This document shows positions 9,153 through 17,946 of a stretch of 64,000 nucleotides of DNA, one piece after another; the first letter of the stretch is position 1; each line of letters begins with the position of its first letter. The notes beneath the pieces were generated by a model. That model did no database searches, was not told where the DNA came from, and saw only the letters and a program-made list of their open reading frames with translations. The stretch is from Chryseobacterium senegalense (GTDB lineage Bacteria; Bacteroidota; Bacteroidia; Flavobacteriales; Weeksellaceae), in contig CYUH01000015.1 of the NCBI GenBank assembly GCA_001403755.1, forward strand, positions 1,404,589 through 1,468,588. The letters are read 5' to 3'. The position numbers were made by a program, and so were the translations under genes.

Positions 9153-11558
9153 TTAAAACTCAAAAATAAATCCAAAATAAGGCAACGGCGTGGATCGGTC
9201 TCCTTCGCCATAATTTAATTGGTAGATCTGCTCGTTCTGTGGCGCGGATGGATTCAGGATAATTCCGTTTCCGTTGGCATCACGTTCCAGGGCGATTACA
9301 GGAAGAGCGCTGGGCTTTTTAGAACCGTAAGCATTCACCACATCGATGTAAAACGTCATCTGCCATTTGTTGAAAATCCATTTTTTCTCAGCACGAATAT
9401 CCAGTTGATGCACCAAATTTCCGCGTTCGGCATTGAGCAAAGTATAATCCGAAACCGGTGAATTCGCGATATTCCAGACATTCACCAATTGGGTTCTTGC
9501 AATATCGTAAGGCGTTTCCGGAAGCCCGCTCTGTAGCCTAAATCTTGCCCCGAAATTCCAATTTCTTTTGAAATATTTCCCAGCAGTTAAGGAAAAAATA
9601 TTACGGCTGTCCCAACTCGATGGTTTCAAATCTCCGTTGATGTCACTAAATTTGGATTGTCCGAAAGTATACGATGCAATTCCGTAGAAATCGTTAAGTG
9701 TTCTTTTTTGCGCCAAAATTTCAAAACCATAGGTTTCGCCAGAACCTCTGCTGTCCAAAGGTTCCGCGCCTACGACACCAAAATCTCCGCCCAAATTCGC
9801 CAGAGAAATGCCGTTACGCAAAGAGAACGGATAGTTTCTATAATTTTTATAATAAGTTTCCGCCGTAATGCGAAGATTATTTTTTCCGTTGAATTCCACA
9901 CCTCCGACCAACTGAGAATTCTGTATGTATTTCAAAGAATTTTTATTGAGAAGATTTCCATTTTCCATAAAACCCAAAGCAGTATAAGTCGGCAACATAA
10001 AGTAAATTCCGGAGTTGAAATTTAGCGCAAACTGGTTATTGATTTTATATTTTAAAGAAATTCTTGGCGAGAACTGCTCTAGCGGGTTTGAAGTTTGGTC
10101 TGAATAATCGCTGCCATCCAAACGGATTCCGCCCGAAACTTCCAAACGATCGTCCGCAAATTTTGTGGAAGTTTGAAGATAGAAACCGTACTGAGCAAGG
10201 TTGAATTCCGATTGGTAATCATCTAGAGCCGGTCCGTTTTGCGTAATCATCTTTAAAAAAGAATTATTGAAATAATTGGCAAAATTCACGTTTCCACCGG
10301 TGCTAAATTGGAAGTCCCCCCAACTGAAATTCCGGTCAATTCGGATTTTATTTTCACTTTCCTGGGAGTGGTAATCCATCAGAAGATTCTGGGGAATTTC
10401 GATGTTACGGTAATATTTCGTCGCCTTGTTATCGAGCATATTCCGGCTCCAGGTAAACAGCCAGTTTCCGTTTTCCGCCAAATGACGGTAACCCGCACCG
10501 ACCGTGTAATTCCATTGCGGGGAAACTGGAAGTCTTTCAATTAAAGTTAAATTATACAGCGATTCGTTGGCATTGGTGTTGAATTTAAAATTATCCACCG
10601 CGCCTATTGCAATAAAATAAAGTTCATCTCCGGAACTGAATTTCTTGGAAACTTTCATCGTTGCATCCGAATAAGAAGGCAAAAACGGCACGCCCATCGC
10701 TTTAAACGAAAATTGTAGATTCGATTTTCTCACACTGAAAAGCCCGCTCCAACTTTGATCTCTAGAAAGCGGACCATCTGCCATCAATTGGATATCGTCG
10801 AAACCAATGACGCCTTTGTAACCGATTTTATCCTTTCGCGCCTGTTTCAGGTTAAATTCAAAAAGAGAAGAAAGTGTCCCGTTTCTTTTCGCGGGAAATG
10901 CTCCGCTATAAAAATCTACATCCTTAATGAAATCGATGGTCAGAATCCCTTTCGGACCGCCACTTGCACCTTGGGTTTGGAAATGGTTGATGACCGGAAC
11001 TTCGATGCCGTCGACAAAAAATTTGTTTTCAGCCGAGCTTCCGCCGCGGATAAACAGATCATTTCGGAAAGTTGCAGTAGTTCCAACGCCCGGAAGCGAA
11101 AGGATTGCTTTTGAGATATCACGGTTGGAGCCGGCATTTTTTTGCACTTCCTCACTTGTTATATTTCTGAGAGAAACCGGCGATTCTGCTGTGGTTTTAT
11201 AAACTTTTCGCTTCACAATTACGCCTTCAATTTCCTTTTCCCTAGTTTTAGATTTAGTTAAACCTAAAGAATACGTTAGGTTTTGGTTTGGAACTACGCT
11301 GATGTCGTTCAGCAGACCACTTTCGTAGCCCTCGGAAAGAATTTGGAAACTGTAATTTCCCGCTGGTAGATTATTCAACACCACATTTCCTTCGCCAGAA
11401 AAAGAATTTCCGGTAGAAACCACAGTAATGGTAGCCGGTAAAGGTTTCTTGGAGAAATCATCATAGATGTTGATGTTGAGACTTCCTGTTTGTGCGGCAA
11501 ACAAAGTGGCAAAGAAAACCATCATCAACACCTGGGTTCTAAAAATACAATTTTTCAT
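9153..11558 (-). CDS. TonB-dependent outer-membrane receptor with CarboxypepD_reg-like domain
   Basis: The 801-residue receptor starts with a signal peptide (VLMMVFFATLFAAQ). A CarboxypepD_reg-like Ig domain follows at about residues 25-105 (INIYDDFSKKPLPATITVVS). The TonB plug spans roughly 125-230 (LRNITSEEVQKNAGSNRDIS, LPGVGTT, LFIRGGSSAENKFFVDGIEV), and a beta-barrel ends in the aromatic FGFIFEF typical of barrel insertion. It would import a ligand that cannot be deduced here. No SusD partner is adjacent, which argues against a glycan-uptake locus and for an iron complex, vitamin or small-molecule substrate. Confidence 0.9.
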   Translation of the reverse strand: MKNCIFRTQVLMMVFFATLFAAQTGSLNINIYDDFSKKPLPATITVVSTGNSFSGEGNVVLNNLPAGNYSFQILSEGYESGLLNDISVVPNQNLTYSLGLTKSKTREKEIEGVIVKRKVYKTTAESPVSLRNITSEEVQKNAGSNRDISKAILSLPGVGTTATFRNDLFIRGGSSAENKFFVDGIEVPVINHFQTQGASGGPKGILTIDFIKDVDFYSGAFPAKRNGTLSSLFEFNLKQARKDKIGYKGVIGFDDIQLMADGPLSRDQSWSGLFSVRKSNLQFSFKAMGVPFLPSYSDATMKVSKKFSSGDELYFIAIGAVDNFKFNTNANESLYNLTLIERLPVSPQWNYTVGAGYRHLAENGNWLFTWSRNMLDNKATKYYRNIEIPQNLLMDYHSQESENKIRIDRNFSWGDFQFSTGGNVNFANYFNNSFLKMITQNGPALDDYQSEFNLAQYGFYLQTSTKFADDRLEVSGGIRLDGSDYSDQTSNPLEQFSPRISLKYKINNQFALNFNSGIYFMLPTYTALGFMENGNLLNKNSLKYIQNSQLVGGVEFNGKNNLRITAETYYKNYRNYPFSLRNGISLANLGGDFGVVGAEPLDSRGSGETYGFEILAQKRTLNDFYGIASYTFGQSKFSDINGDLKPSSWDSRNIFSLTAGKYFKRNWNFGARFRLQSGLPETPYDIARTQLVNVWNIANSPVSDYTLLNAERGNLVHQLDIRAEKKWIFNKWQMTFYIDVVNAYGSKKPSALPVIALERDANGNGIILNPSAPQNEQIYQLNYGEGDRSTPLPYFGFIFEF

Positions 11559-11799
11559 TCTTTAAACTTTTAACTTTTTGAAAATAAAAGAAAATTGAAG
11601 GTTTCCCAATATACTATACGCTGGAAATTCCACTTTCTATCAGGAAAATATCATAAGCCTTAAAGATAACAATAAAATGAATGGCAATTAAAAAAAATGG
11701 AATTTTAAGAGCATAGAAAATACCTCGCTTGCTGAAAAAATTGGAATCTCCACTTCTTCCGAATTATAAAGAATTTTAAATTTTCTTAGTATTTAAATT

Positions 11800-12047
11800 T
11801 TACAAAATCAAATGCGTAAACAACTCTTTCTGCTCATTCAGATGCTGATAGTTTATTTTTTTAGTTTTCATTTTTTGTTCCATAACCAATAAATCGGTAC
11901 TGCTTTTGAGTTCTACACCTACCACCGCCGGACCTTCTTCGCGATTGTTCTTTTTGGTGAATTGAAAATAAGTGATGTCATCATTTTCGCCTAAAACTGC
12001 GTTTACAAATTCTTTTAATGCGCCTGGACGTTGTGGAAAGTTGAGAT
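11800..12047 (-). pseudogene. ilvA: ilvA C-terminal fragment (threonine deaminase)
   Basis: Read on the minus strand this gives LNFPQRPGALKEFVNAVLG followed by GENDDITYFQFTKKNN, EEGPAVVGVEL and a normal stop after LFTHLIL. This is the ACT-like regulatory end of threonine deaminase (the FPxRPGAL motif is diagnostic). The roughly 330 upstream residues, including the PLP domain, are missing. Immediately upstream in the same direction lies an ilvC-like tail, so this is a deletion scar of an ilv operon rather than an isolated domain. Confidence 0.75.
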
Positions 12048-12049
12048 TT

Positions 12050-12180
12050 TAATTTTTGAACTGCATTCCCGTTTGCCACAACTCACTTTGCTGTAATTCT
12101 TTGAGTTCTGCGTTGAAATTTTTCCGGTAACCCTGCTTACTGTTGGCTTAGATTACGATGGCTGCTTCTTTGCCATACTT
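12050..12180 (-). pseudogene. ilvC: Probable ilvC C-terminal fragment (ketol-acid reductoisomerase)
   Basis: On the minus strand the frame reads KYGKEAAIVI, a stop, then ANSKQGYRKNFNAELKELQQ followed by SELWQTGMQFKN. This resembles the last 40-50 residues of ketol-acid reductoisomerase, which end in an ELxxLxxSExWxAG pattern. It contains an in-frame stop and lacks the catalytic body. The position between the ilv leader and the ilvA tail matches the usual flavobacterial operon order. The assignment is by pattern only. Confidence 0.5.
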
Positions 12181-12200
12181 AATTTTTGGAAATAAAAAAA

Positions 12201-12222
12201 GCCTCCTGATTTCTCGGGAGGC
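12201..12222 (-). terminator. Attenuator-type terminator of the lost ilv operon
   Basis: The stem GCCTCC/GGAGGC has a 10-base loop and seven T residues on the minus strand (plus-strand A run 12194-12200). It lies 30 bp downstream of the stop of the isoleucine-rich leader peptide, the spacing expected for translation-coupled attenuation. Confidence 0.75.
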
Positions 12223-12252
12223 TTTCAAATATTTCTTTCGATTACATCAAAA

Positions 12253-12321
12253 TTATTCCTCCCCGGAATCTGAAATCACAGCCGAAATGATAATAGAAGA
12301 AATAATAATTGAGTTGTACAT
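12253..12321 (-). CDS. Isoleucine-rich leader peptide of an ilv attenuator
   Basis: A 22-codon frame, too short for routine gene finding, reads MYNS-III-SS-III-S-A-V-I-S-DSGEE then stop. Seven isoleucines and one valine in 22 codons is the signature of a branched-chain amino acid leader: ribosome stalling on Ile codons would prevent formation of the terminator at 12201-12222. In related genomes such leaders precede the ilv biosynthetic genes. Here only fragments of ilvC and ilvA follow, so the regulator outlived its operon. Confidence 0.75.
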   Translation of the reverse strand: MYNSIIISSIIISAVISDSGEE

Positions 12322-12540
12322 TTTTTTGTTTTGTGATGGAAACCTAACTCGTAATTTTTAAATCAGCAAATTTTTAAGCGTTTTTTTTTAATTAAAATTT
12401 TCATTGCAATTAAAAATTATCAAAGACTATTTGATGAATCGGTGAAGTAAAAATCTTGTAAATCTCTACTATTGAGACATATTTTCTTTTTTAAAATTTA
12501 AAGTTTATCATCCTTGATTTGGCCATAGAAGATAAAAATA

Positions 12541-15500
12541 TCAGTTTAGCATTTTCTTCCTGGGAAGTCCTATTTCTTTTTCCTGTGGATAAGGTTTTCG
12601 GCTAGTCATGCTCACATCTTCATTGATTTTCTGATGAATTTCGTAGGATTTTCCGCTGTCCACGGAGTAACGCGGATCTGGGATAAATGGCATTTTCGCC
12701 ATCTTTAAAATGGTGATGGTCGGGAAATGAAAATCGACTTCCACCAGACCGAGCAAAAGGTAGCAACCACCACCCTGAAATGGATAGTTTTTAAGATTGT
12801 CAGGAAAGTGGGCCGTGTCGAAATATTCCCCATCGGAATCTATCCAAGTTCCGAAATACATCGTGCCTTTCTTTGTCGGCACATGCTTGCGAGAAATGAG
12901 ATAAGCCAGCATGCGGACTTGTTTTTTATGGAATTTCAAAAGGTCTTTGCCCATCACATCGCCCCGGAACTTCGTCGCCAACAAATCAAACGGACTGCAA
13001 GAAACAGGAAAACCCAGAATCTCAATCTCGTCAAAAGCATCTTCGAAAAGATTTCTTTTCAATTGTGGCAATTGATAATCCTTTCTTGGTTCCTCAAAAA
13101 ATGAAAGATATCGGTTCTGAGGTTTGAAATTTACCATAATTAGCCGTGCCTCTATCAGCAACTCATTTTTCTGTTTTCCGGTAAACCGAAATGCGCCACA
13201 AAAAATTAAAATTTGCAAGGTTTCAATGCCGATCGGAACTCGTTTTATAAAATTTTCCAATGAAGTGTATTCGCCGTTTTCCTGACGTTCCTCTGGGATA
13301 AATTGCGCAATTTTGGCCTCAAGTTTTTCAATGTGCATCAGACCTAAATAAACATCTTCGCCATAAAGAGTTGTTTGCAATATACTTTTGTTTACACAGG
13401 GATTATGAATTTTTCCACCGGCCATCCTGCATTCGTGGACATAGACTTCGGTGCGGTAAAATCCGCCACCATTGTTAATCGCTGCCACCATAAACTCAAT
13501 GGGATAATACACTTTCAGATAAAGGCTTTGGTAACTCTCTACTGCGTAACTCGCGGAATGAGCTTTGCAGAAAGAATATCCTGCGAAACTTTCAATTTGT
13601 CGATAGACCTCCTGCGAGAGTTTTTCGGGATGCCCGAGCTTTTTACAAGATTCAAAAAAATGATCTTTTACTTTTTGCAAAGCGGCAAGCGACCTGCCTT
13701 TTCCGCTCATCGCACGGCGGAGTATATCACCGTCTGCAGCAGCCAAACCACCGTAGTGAAGCGCAATTTTAATGACATCTTCCTGATAAACCATGATGCC
13801 GTAGGTTTCACCAAGTTGCTGCTTGAAAACAGGATGGAAATATTCAAACTGACCGGGATTGTTATGCCGGAAAATATACTCGCGCATCATGCCGCTCTGC
13901 GCCACACCGGGACGAATGATGGACGAAGCCGCCACCAAAGTCTTATAATTATCGCATTTCAGCCGTCGCAACAGCCCTCGCATAGCGGGACTTTCGATAT
14001 AGAAGCAGCCGATGGTTTTTCCTTTTGTTAAAAATTCGTTGGCTGTTTTTTCATTTTTGGAAAGTCGAGTGTTGCGAATATCTACGTCTATTCCCCTATT
14101 TTTTTTAATGAGTTTCACGGCATCGTCTATCGTTCCTAATCCTCTTTGTGAAAGAATATCGAATTTTTCAAACCCTATGGACTCTGCCACATGCATATCA
14201 AACTGCACAATCGGAAAACCTTTGGGAGGCATCTCCAGGGCAGTAAAATTGGTAATCGGTTCTTCTGAAATCAAGATTCCGCAGGAGTGCATGCTCCGCT
14301 GGTTGGGGAATTTTTCCAAAAGAATTCCGTATTTCTGCACCATTTTCACCACGGAATTATCATCGTGAAGCGCCATAGGATTTTTTGCCAGAGCATCCAG
14401 TTCTTCTTTGGGTAAACCGAAAGCTTTACCGACCTCTCGGAATATCGATCGGTACTTAAACTCCACATTGGTGCCGCAAAATGCCACATGATCGCTGCCG
14501 TACTTTTCGAAGATATATTTCAGAATTTCATCGCGCTCACGCCAGCTCCAGTCGATATCAAAATCAGGCGGTGATTTTCGGTTTAAGTTTAAGAATCTTT
14601 CAAAATAAAGATCCAGTTCGATTGGACAAATGTCTGTAATTCCCAGACAGTAGCTCACGATGGAATTAGCTCCAGAACCTCGTCCCACATGCATAAAACC
14701 ACGGCGGCGGCTGTATTCTACAATATCCCAAGTAATCAGGAAATAGCCGCTGAAATTCAACTGATTGATTACTTTCAGTTCCTTTTCCACTCTTTTTTCG
14801 GCGATTTCATTATTTTCAGGATAGCGGAATTTCAAACCTTGGTAAGCCAATTTTCGCAAGAGTTTCTCATCATGTTCCTTACTATCAGTGAAATGTTTTT
14901 TATTCCTCGGTACACCAAACTCGAACTCGAAACCACATTGATCAATAATTTTTTTAGTGTTGATGAGAATTTGTGGATGATGTTTAAAATCATTTAAAAG
15001 TTCCGGAGGCGGTTTTAATGTTTCCGAAGTATAGCAAACATCCTCCTGGTTTAACTTGGAAAGCAAGGTATTTCGATCCACGGCACGCAGAATCCTATGA
15101 AGATTGTGTTCTCTTTTTGTACGGAAGGTTACAGGTTGCAACACTACTATTTTTTCTGAAAATTGTTGCCACTTTTTTTGGATTAAAACATGAAGTTCCT
15201 CCGCACGGATGCCGATGAATTCATTGTTCTCTAATACTTCGGGGATATTTTTTAGTGGATAAATAATGAAGCAGTTCGGTAAGTCTGGATTTTGTCTTGG
15301 TAATATTTCCCCATCACAATTGTGGGCGGTGAGCATCCGACAGATTTCTGTAATGCCTTGCTTGTTTTTAGCTAAAGCAATGAAGTATTGTTGATTATCC
15401 AGCCGAACATCTACCCCTACAATAGATTTTATACCAAATTCTTTGCACAGTTTATAAAAATCATAAATTCCGGTAATGGTATTGATATCCGTGAGTGCTA

Positions 15501-15597
15501 ATGCTGAAATTCCCAATCTTGCAGAATCGCGCACCAAATCTTCCACGGAAATAGTTCCGTAGCGCAAGCTGTGATAGGAATGACAATTTAGGTACAT
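12541..15597 (-). CDS. DnaE-type DNA polymerase III alpha subunit, probably error-prone
   Basis: The 1018-residue C-family polymerase has an N-terminal PHP domain (MYLNCHSYHSLRYGTISVED, ALALTDINTITGIYDFY). Its palm motifs are GRGSGANSIVSYCLGI, PPDFDIDWSW and FCGTNVEFKYRS. A helix-hairpin-helix region and a C-terminal OB-fold-like part end at KEIGLPRKKML. Its length is shorter than replicative DnaE (about 1160-1500) and matches DnaE2/ImuC-type translesion polymerases. It lies directly downstream of a Y-family polymerase gene, under a divergent LexA-like repressor, which fits a damage-inducible mutasome. The replicative copy is presumably elsewhere. Confidence 0.85.
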   Translation of the reverse strand: MYLNCHSYHSLRYGTISVEDLVRDSARLGISALALTDINTITGIYDFYKLCKEFGIKSIVGVDVRLDNQQYFIALAKNKQGITEICRMLTAHNCDGEILPRQNPDLPNCFIIYPLKNIPEVLENNEFIGIRAEELHVLIQKKWQQFSEKIVVLQPVTFRTKREHNLHRILRAVDRNTLLSKLNQEDVCYTSETLKPPPELLNDFKHHPQILINTKKIIDQCGFEFEFGVPRNKKHFTDSKEHDEKLLRKLAYQGLKFRYPENNEIAEKRVEKELKVINQLNFSGYFLITWDIVEYSRRRGFMHVGRGSGANSIVSYCLGITDICPIELDLYFERFLNLNRKSPPDFDIDWSWRERDEILKYIFEKYGSDHVAFCGTNVEFKYRSIFREVGKAFGLPKEELDALAKNPMALHDDNSVVKMVQKYGILLEKFPNQRSMHSCGILISEEPITNFTALEMPPKGFPIVQFDMHVAESIGFEKFDILSQRGLGTIDDAVKLIKKNRGIDVDIRNTRLSKNEKTANEFLTKGKTIGCFYIESPAMRGLLRRLKCDNYKTLVAASSIIRPGVAQSGMMREYIFRHNNPGQFEYFHPVFKQQLGETYGIMVYQEDVIKIALHYGGLAAADGDILRRAMSGKGRSLAALQKVKDHFFESCKKLGHPEKLSQEVYRQIESFAGYSFCKAHSASYAVESYQSLYLKVYYPIEFMVAAINNGGGFYRTEVYVHECRMAGGKIHNPCVNKSILQTTLYGEDVYLGLMHIEKLEAKIAQFIPEERQENGEYTSLENFIKRVPIGIETLQILIFCGAFRFTGKQKNELLIEARLIMVNFKPQNRYLSFFEEPRKDYQLPQLKRNLFEDAFDEIEILGFPVSCSPFDLLATKFRGDVMGKDLLKFHKKQVRMLAYLISRKHVPTKKGTMYFGTWIDSDGEYFDTAHFPDNLKNYPFQGGGCYLLLGLVEVDFHFPTITILKMAKMPFIPDPRYSVDSGKSYEIHQKINEDVSMTSRKPYPQEKEIGLPRKKMLN

Positions 15598-15635
15598 GTT
15601 TTAGGTTGTGGATTTTGGATGTTAAATTCTTTCCT

Positions 15636-16781
15636 CTATTGAATTAAAAGTCCTGATGCGCGACCTACGGCGGTTTTTCCGAATCTGTTTTTAATACGAT
15701 CCATGCTTTGATAAAGATTCATGAGTTCTTCAGTATTTTCAAATAAAAGCATCTGATGACTGCCGTGAACCAATCCAGAAAAACGGACTCCTATCAATCT
15801 CAGGCGCATCCGCCTTGTATAGAGTTTTTTAAACAATTCCAGGGCATATTTTAACAGCGTATGATCGGCAGATGTGTAGGATATGCGGCATTGCTTTGTT
15901 TCGGTATCGAAATTAGCATAACGAATTTTAACCGTAACCACCGAGGTCAGCCATTTTTCTTGTCTTAGTTGAAATGCAAGTTGCTCCACCATTCCGGAGA
16001 TTATACTGCGCATATTTTCCAAATCGATGCTGTCTTGTGCAAATGTATGCTCGGCGGAAAGCGATTTCCTTTCTGAATAAGGAACCACGGGCGAATCATC
16101 TATCCCGTTGGCTTTTTTCCAGAGTTCAGCTCCGTTTTTACCGATCATCTGTTGTAATACATCTACAGGCATTTCAGCCAAAGTTTTTATGTGTCGGATT
16201 CCGATTCTTGAAAGAAGCTGAAAGGTTACATTCCCAACCATCGGAATTTTTTTAATGGACAGAGGATTAAGAAAAGGTTGGATTTCCCGGTTTGGGATTT
16301 CAATTCTTCCCAAAGGTTTCGCCTCTCCTGTTCCGATTTTTGCTACGGTTTTATTAGCAGAGACCGCAAAACTTATTGGCAAACCTGTATTTTTTTTTAT
16401 GGATTCTGCCACTTCCGTGGTCCACTGATAGCACCCAAAAAAGCGATCCATCCCCGTAAGGTCGAGATAAAACTCATCAATACTCGCTTTTTCAACCAAA
16501 GGAACTTTTTCCTGAATAATCTCGGTGACTTCATTTGATAGCTTTGAATATTGTTCGTGATCACCTTTTATTACTTTTGCTTCGGGACAAAGTTTCAGTG
16601 CCATTCTAATTGGCATTGCAGAACGAACACCAAAATATCTCGCCTCGTAAGAGCAGGAAGCTACTACTCCACGATCTCCACCACCGATGATTACGGGAAT
16701 TCCGTTCAGTTTCGAATTTTGAAGCCGCTCACAGGAAACAAAAAAAGTATCCAAATCCAAGTGTGCAATTGTTTTTTCCAT
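15636..16781 (-). CDS. dinB: Y-family DNA polymerase (DinB/Pol IV-like)
   Basis: The 381-residue translesion polymerase carries both catalytic carboxylate motifs, IAHLDLDTFFVSCE at the N-terminus and KASIDEFYLDLTG near residue 100. It also has the fingers motif SCSYEARYFGVRSAMP, the thumb helix-hairpin-helix (IKKIPMVGNVTFQLLSRIGI) and a little-finger domain. All metal ligands are present, so it should be active, unlike ImuB-type proteins that lack them. It is followed 38 bp later by the DnaE-type polymerase and probably forms an operon with it. The operator at 16828-16842 lies in its promoter region. Confidence 0.9.
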   Translation of the reverse strand: MEKTIAHLDLDTFFVSCERLQNSKLNGIPVIIGGGDRGVVASCSYEARYFGVRSAMPIRMALKLCPEAKVIKGDHEQYSKLSNEVTEIIQEKVPLVEKASIDEFYLDLTGMDRFFGCYQWTTEVAESIKKNTGLPISFAVSANKTVAKIGTGEAKPLGRIEIPNREIQPFLNPLSIKKIPMVGNVTFQLLSRIGIRHIKTLAEMPVDVLQQMIGKNGAELWKKANGIDDSPVVPYSERKSLSAEHTFAQDSIDLENMRSIISGMVEQLAFQLRQEKWLTSVVTVKIRYANFDTETKQCRISYTSADHTLLKYALELFKKLYTRRMRLRLIGVRFSGLVHGSHQMLLFENTEELMNLYQSMDRIKNRFGKTAVGRASGLLIQ

Positions 16782-16786
16782 ACGGG

Positions 16787-16794
16787 CAAAATTA
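16787..16794 (-). promoter_or_regulatory. Candidate -7 element for the polymerase operon
   Basis: On the minus strand this reads TAATTTTG, matching the Bacteroidota TAnnTTTG promoter element, only a few bases before the dinB start codon. That implies a very short leader. Confidence 0.45.
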
Positions 16795-16801
16795 TTATGT
16801 T

Positions 16802-16842
16802 TTATAACAAAAATTAGTATATTTGTAGTTATAATTTATAAC
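16802..16842. promoter_or_regulatory. Operator of the S24/LexA-like repressor
   Basis: A perfect palindrome GTTATAA-T-TTATAAC (16828-16842) ends one base before the repressor start codon, and a matching half-site TTATAAC lies at 16802-16808. A TATATTTG promoter element (16818-16825) sits between them. Binding here would block both the repressor gene and the divergent polymerase operon, as expected for an autoregulated SOS-type switch. Confidence 0.6.
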
Positions 16843-16843
16843 A

Positions 16844-17614
16844 ATGTCAATTTTCTCTGAAAACATCAAGCATTTAAGAAATCGCCAGAAACTTACCCAA
16901 CAGACCATAGCCAATGATCTGAATATTACCCGTGGGAGATATGTAAAATACGAAGATGGCAGTTCGGAACCGCCAATGGATTTACTGGTAAAAATTTCGA
17001 AATATTTTAAAGTAAGCATCGACCTTTTGCTGAGTATCGACATCAAGAAATATCCTCTGGAGGAAATGATAAAGCTTTCAGAAAATAAAATTTTGGTGCC
17101 TGTAGCGGTGGATTCCAAGGGAGAAAATAAAATTGAAATCATTCCCATAAAAGCATCTATGGGTTACCTAAACGGCTATCAGGATCCCGAATATATTGAA
17201 GGCTTGCAAACACTTTCGCTTCCATTCCTAAGAAATGGAAAATTCCGGGCTTTTCCGGCAACCGGAGACTCCATGCCACCATATAAAGATGGCACCTACA
17301 TCGTGGGAAAATATGTGGAGAACCTCGCCGATTTGAAAACAGATAAAACCTACGTTTTCATTACTACAAACGATGGGATTGTATATAAAAGATTTCAATT
17401 CCATGAGGGCAACCACATCTGCGTGAAATCAGACAACAATTTTTATGAACCTTTAAAAATTCCTCTTGCTGAAATCCATGAGATTTGGGAGTTTGCATGC
17501 AGTATTAACACGTCAGAATACGAACCAGAGGAATTTTCTGATCATGGCATTCATAACATGTTCAGCGAGATTAAGACTGAAATTAAAAACATTAGTGAAA
17601 ACTTAAAATTTTAG
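16844..17614 (+). CDS. XRE-S24 LexA-like repressor with autocleavage domain
   Basis: The 256-residue regulator has an N-terminal XRE helix-turn-helix (residues 7-60, LRNRQKLTQQTIANDLNITR). Its C-terminal S24 peptidase domain contains ATGDSMPPYKDG with the catalytic Ser143, and DGIVYKRF with Lys182. This arrangement allows RecA-stimulated self-cleavage after DNA damage. It is divergent from the dinB-dnaE operon with a palindromic operator overlapping its own start, so it most likely controls both. The ATG at 16844 is supported by the HTH beginning immediately after it. Confidence 0.88.
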   Translation: MSIFSENIKHLRNRQKLTQQTIANDLNITRGRYVKYEDGSSEPPMDLLVKISKYFKVSIDLLLSIDIKKYPLEEMIKLSENKILVPVAVDSKGENKIEIIPIKASMGYLNGYQDPEYIEGLQTLSLPFLRNGKFRAFPATGDSMPPYKDGTYIVGKYVENLADLKTDKTYVFITTNDGIVYKRFQFHEGNHICVKSDNNFYEPLKIPLAEIHEIWEFACSINTSEYEPEEFSDHGIHNMFSEIKTEIKNISENLKF

Positions 17615-17700
17615 TAGCCAACCTTTATAATAATTTAGTAATTTAATGCAAAGCGCACTGTATCGCTGGATGAGTGAAAACCGGAAACTTTTAAAAAAAA

Positions 17701-17728
17701 AGACACTTACAAAATTTCGTAAGTGTCT
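17701..17728 (-). terminator. Terminator downstream of the tRNA fragment
   Basis: A perfect 10-bp stem AGACACTTAC/GTAAGTGTCT is followed on the minus strand by nine T residues. It lies 12 bp beyond the 3' end of the tRNA-Met remnant and is probably the original tRNA terminator. Confidence 0.8.
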
Positions 17729-17739
17729 AATTTTCAGTG

Positions 17740-17784
17740 TGGCCCAGCTTGGGCTCGAACCAAGGACTTGCTGATTATGAGTCA
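17740..17784 (-). tRNA. 3' half of tRNA-Met(CAU), island attachment site
   Basis: On the minus strand the segment holds an anticodon loop CTCATAA, the 3' anticodon stem, the T arm CTTGG-TTCGAGC-CCAAG and the acceptor strand CTGGGCC followed by A. The matching 5' half (a GGCCCAG start and D arm) is absent, and AT-rich sequence takes its place. This is what a tyrosine-recombinase island leaves when it integrates into a tRNA gene. The integrase begins 163 bp to the right. Confidence 0.75.
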
Positions 17785-17946
17785 CTTTTTTTATGTTTTA
17801 TTATATTTTTAGTTTAATTTATAATGCTTTATTTCTCTCTGATTATCAATATTTTACACCGTTTTAATTTTCAGATTATTTTATTTTATCTTACTTTTAC
17901 AACATAAATGTTCGTCAAATGTTCGTCAAAAATTTAAGATAAAATC

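Noticed and set aside
12158..12361. Plus-strand frame of 67 codons
   Set aside because: It is antisense to the ilv leader and terminator, which explain the sequence better.
17740..17784. Complete tRNA gene
   Set aside because: The 5' acceptor strand, D arm and 5' anticodon stem are absent; only the 3' half is present.
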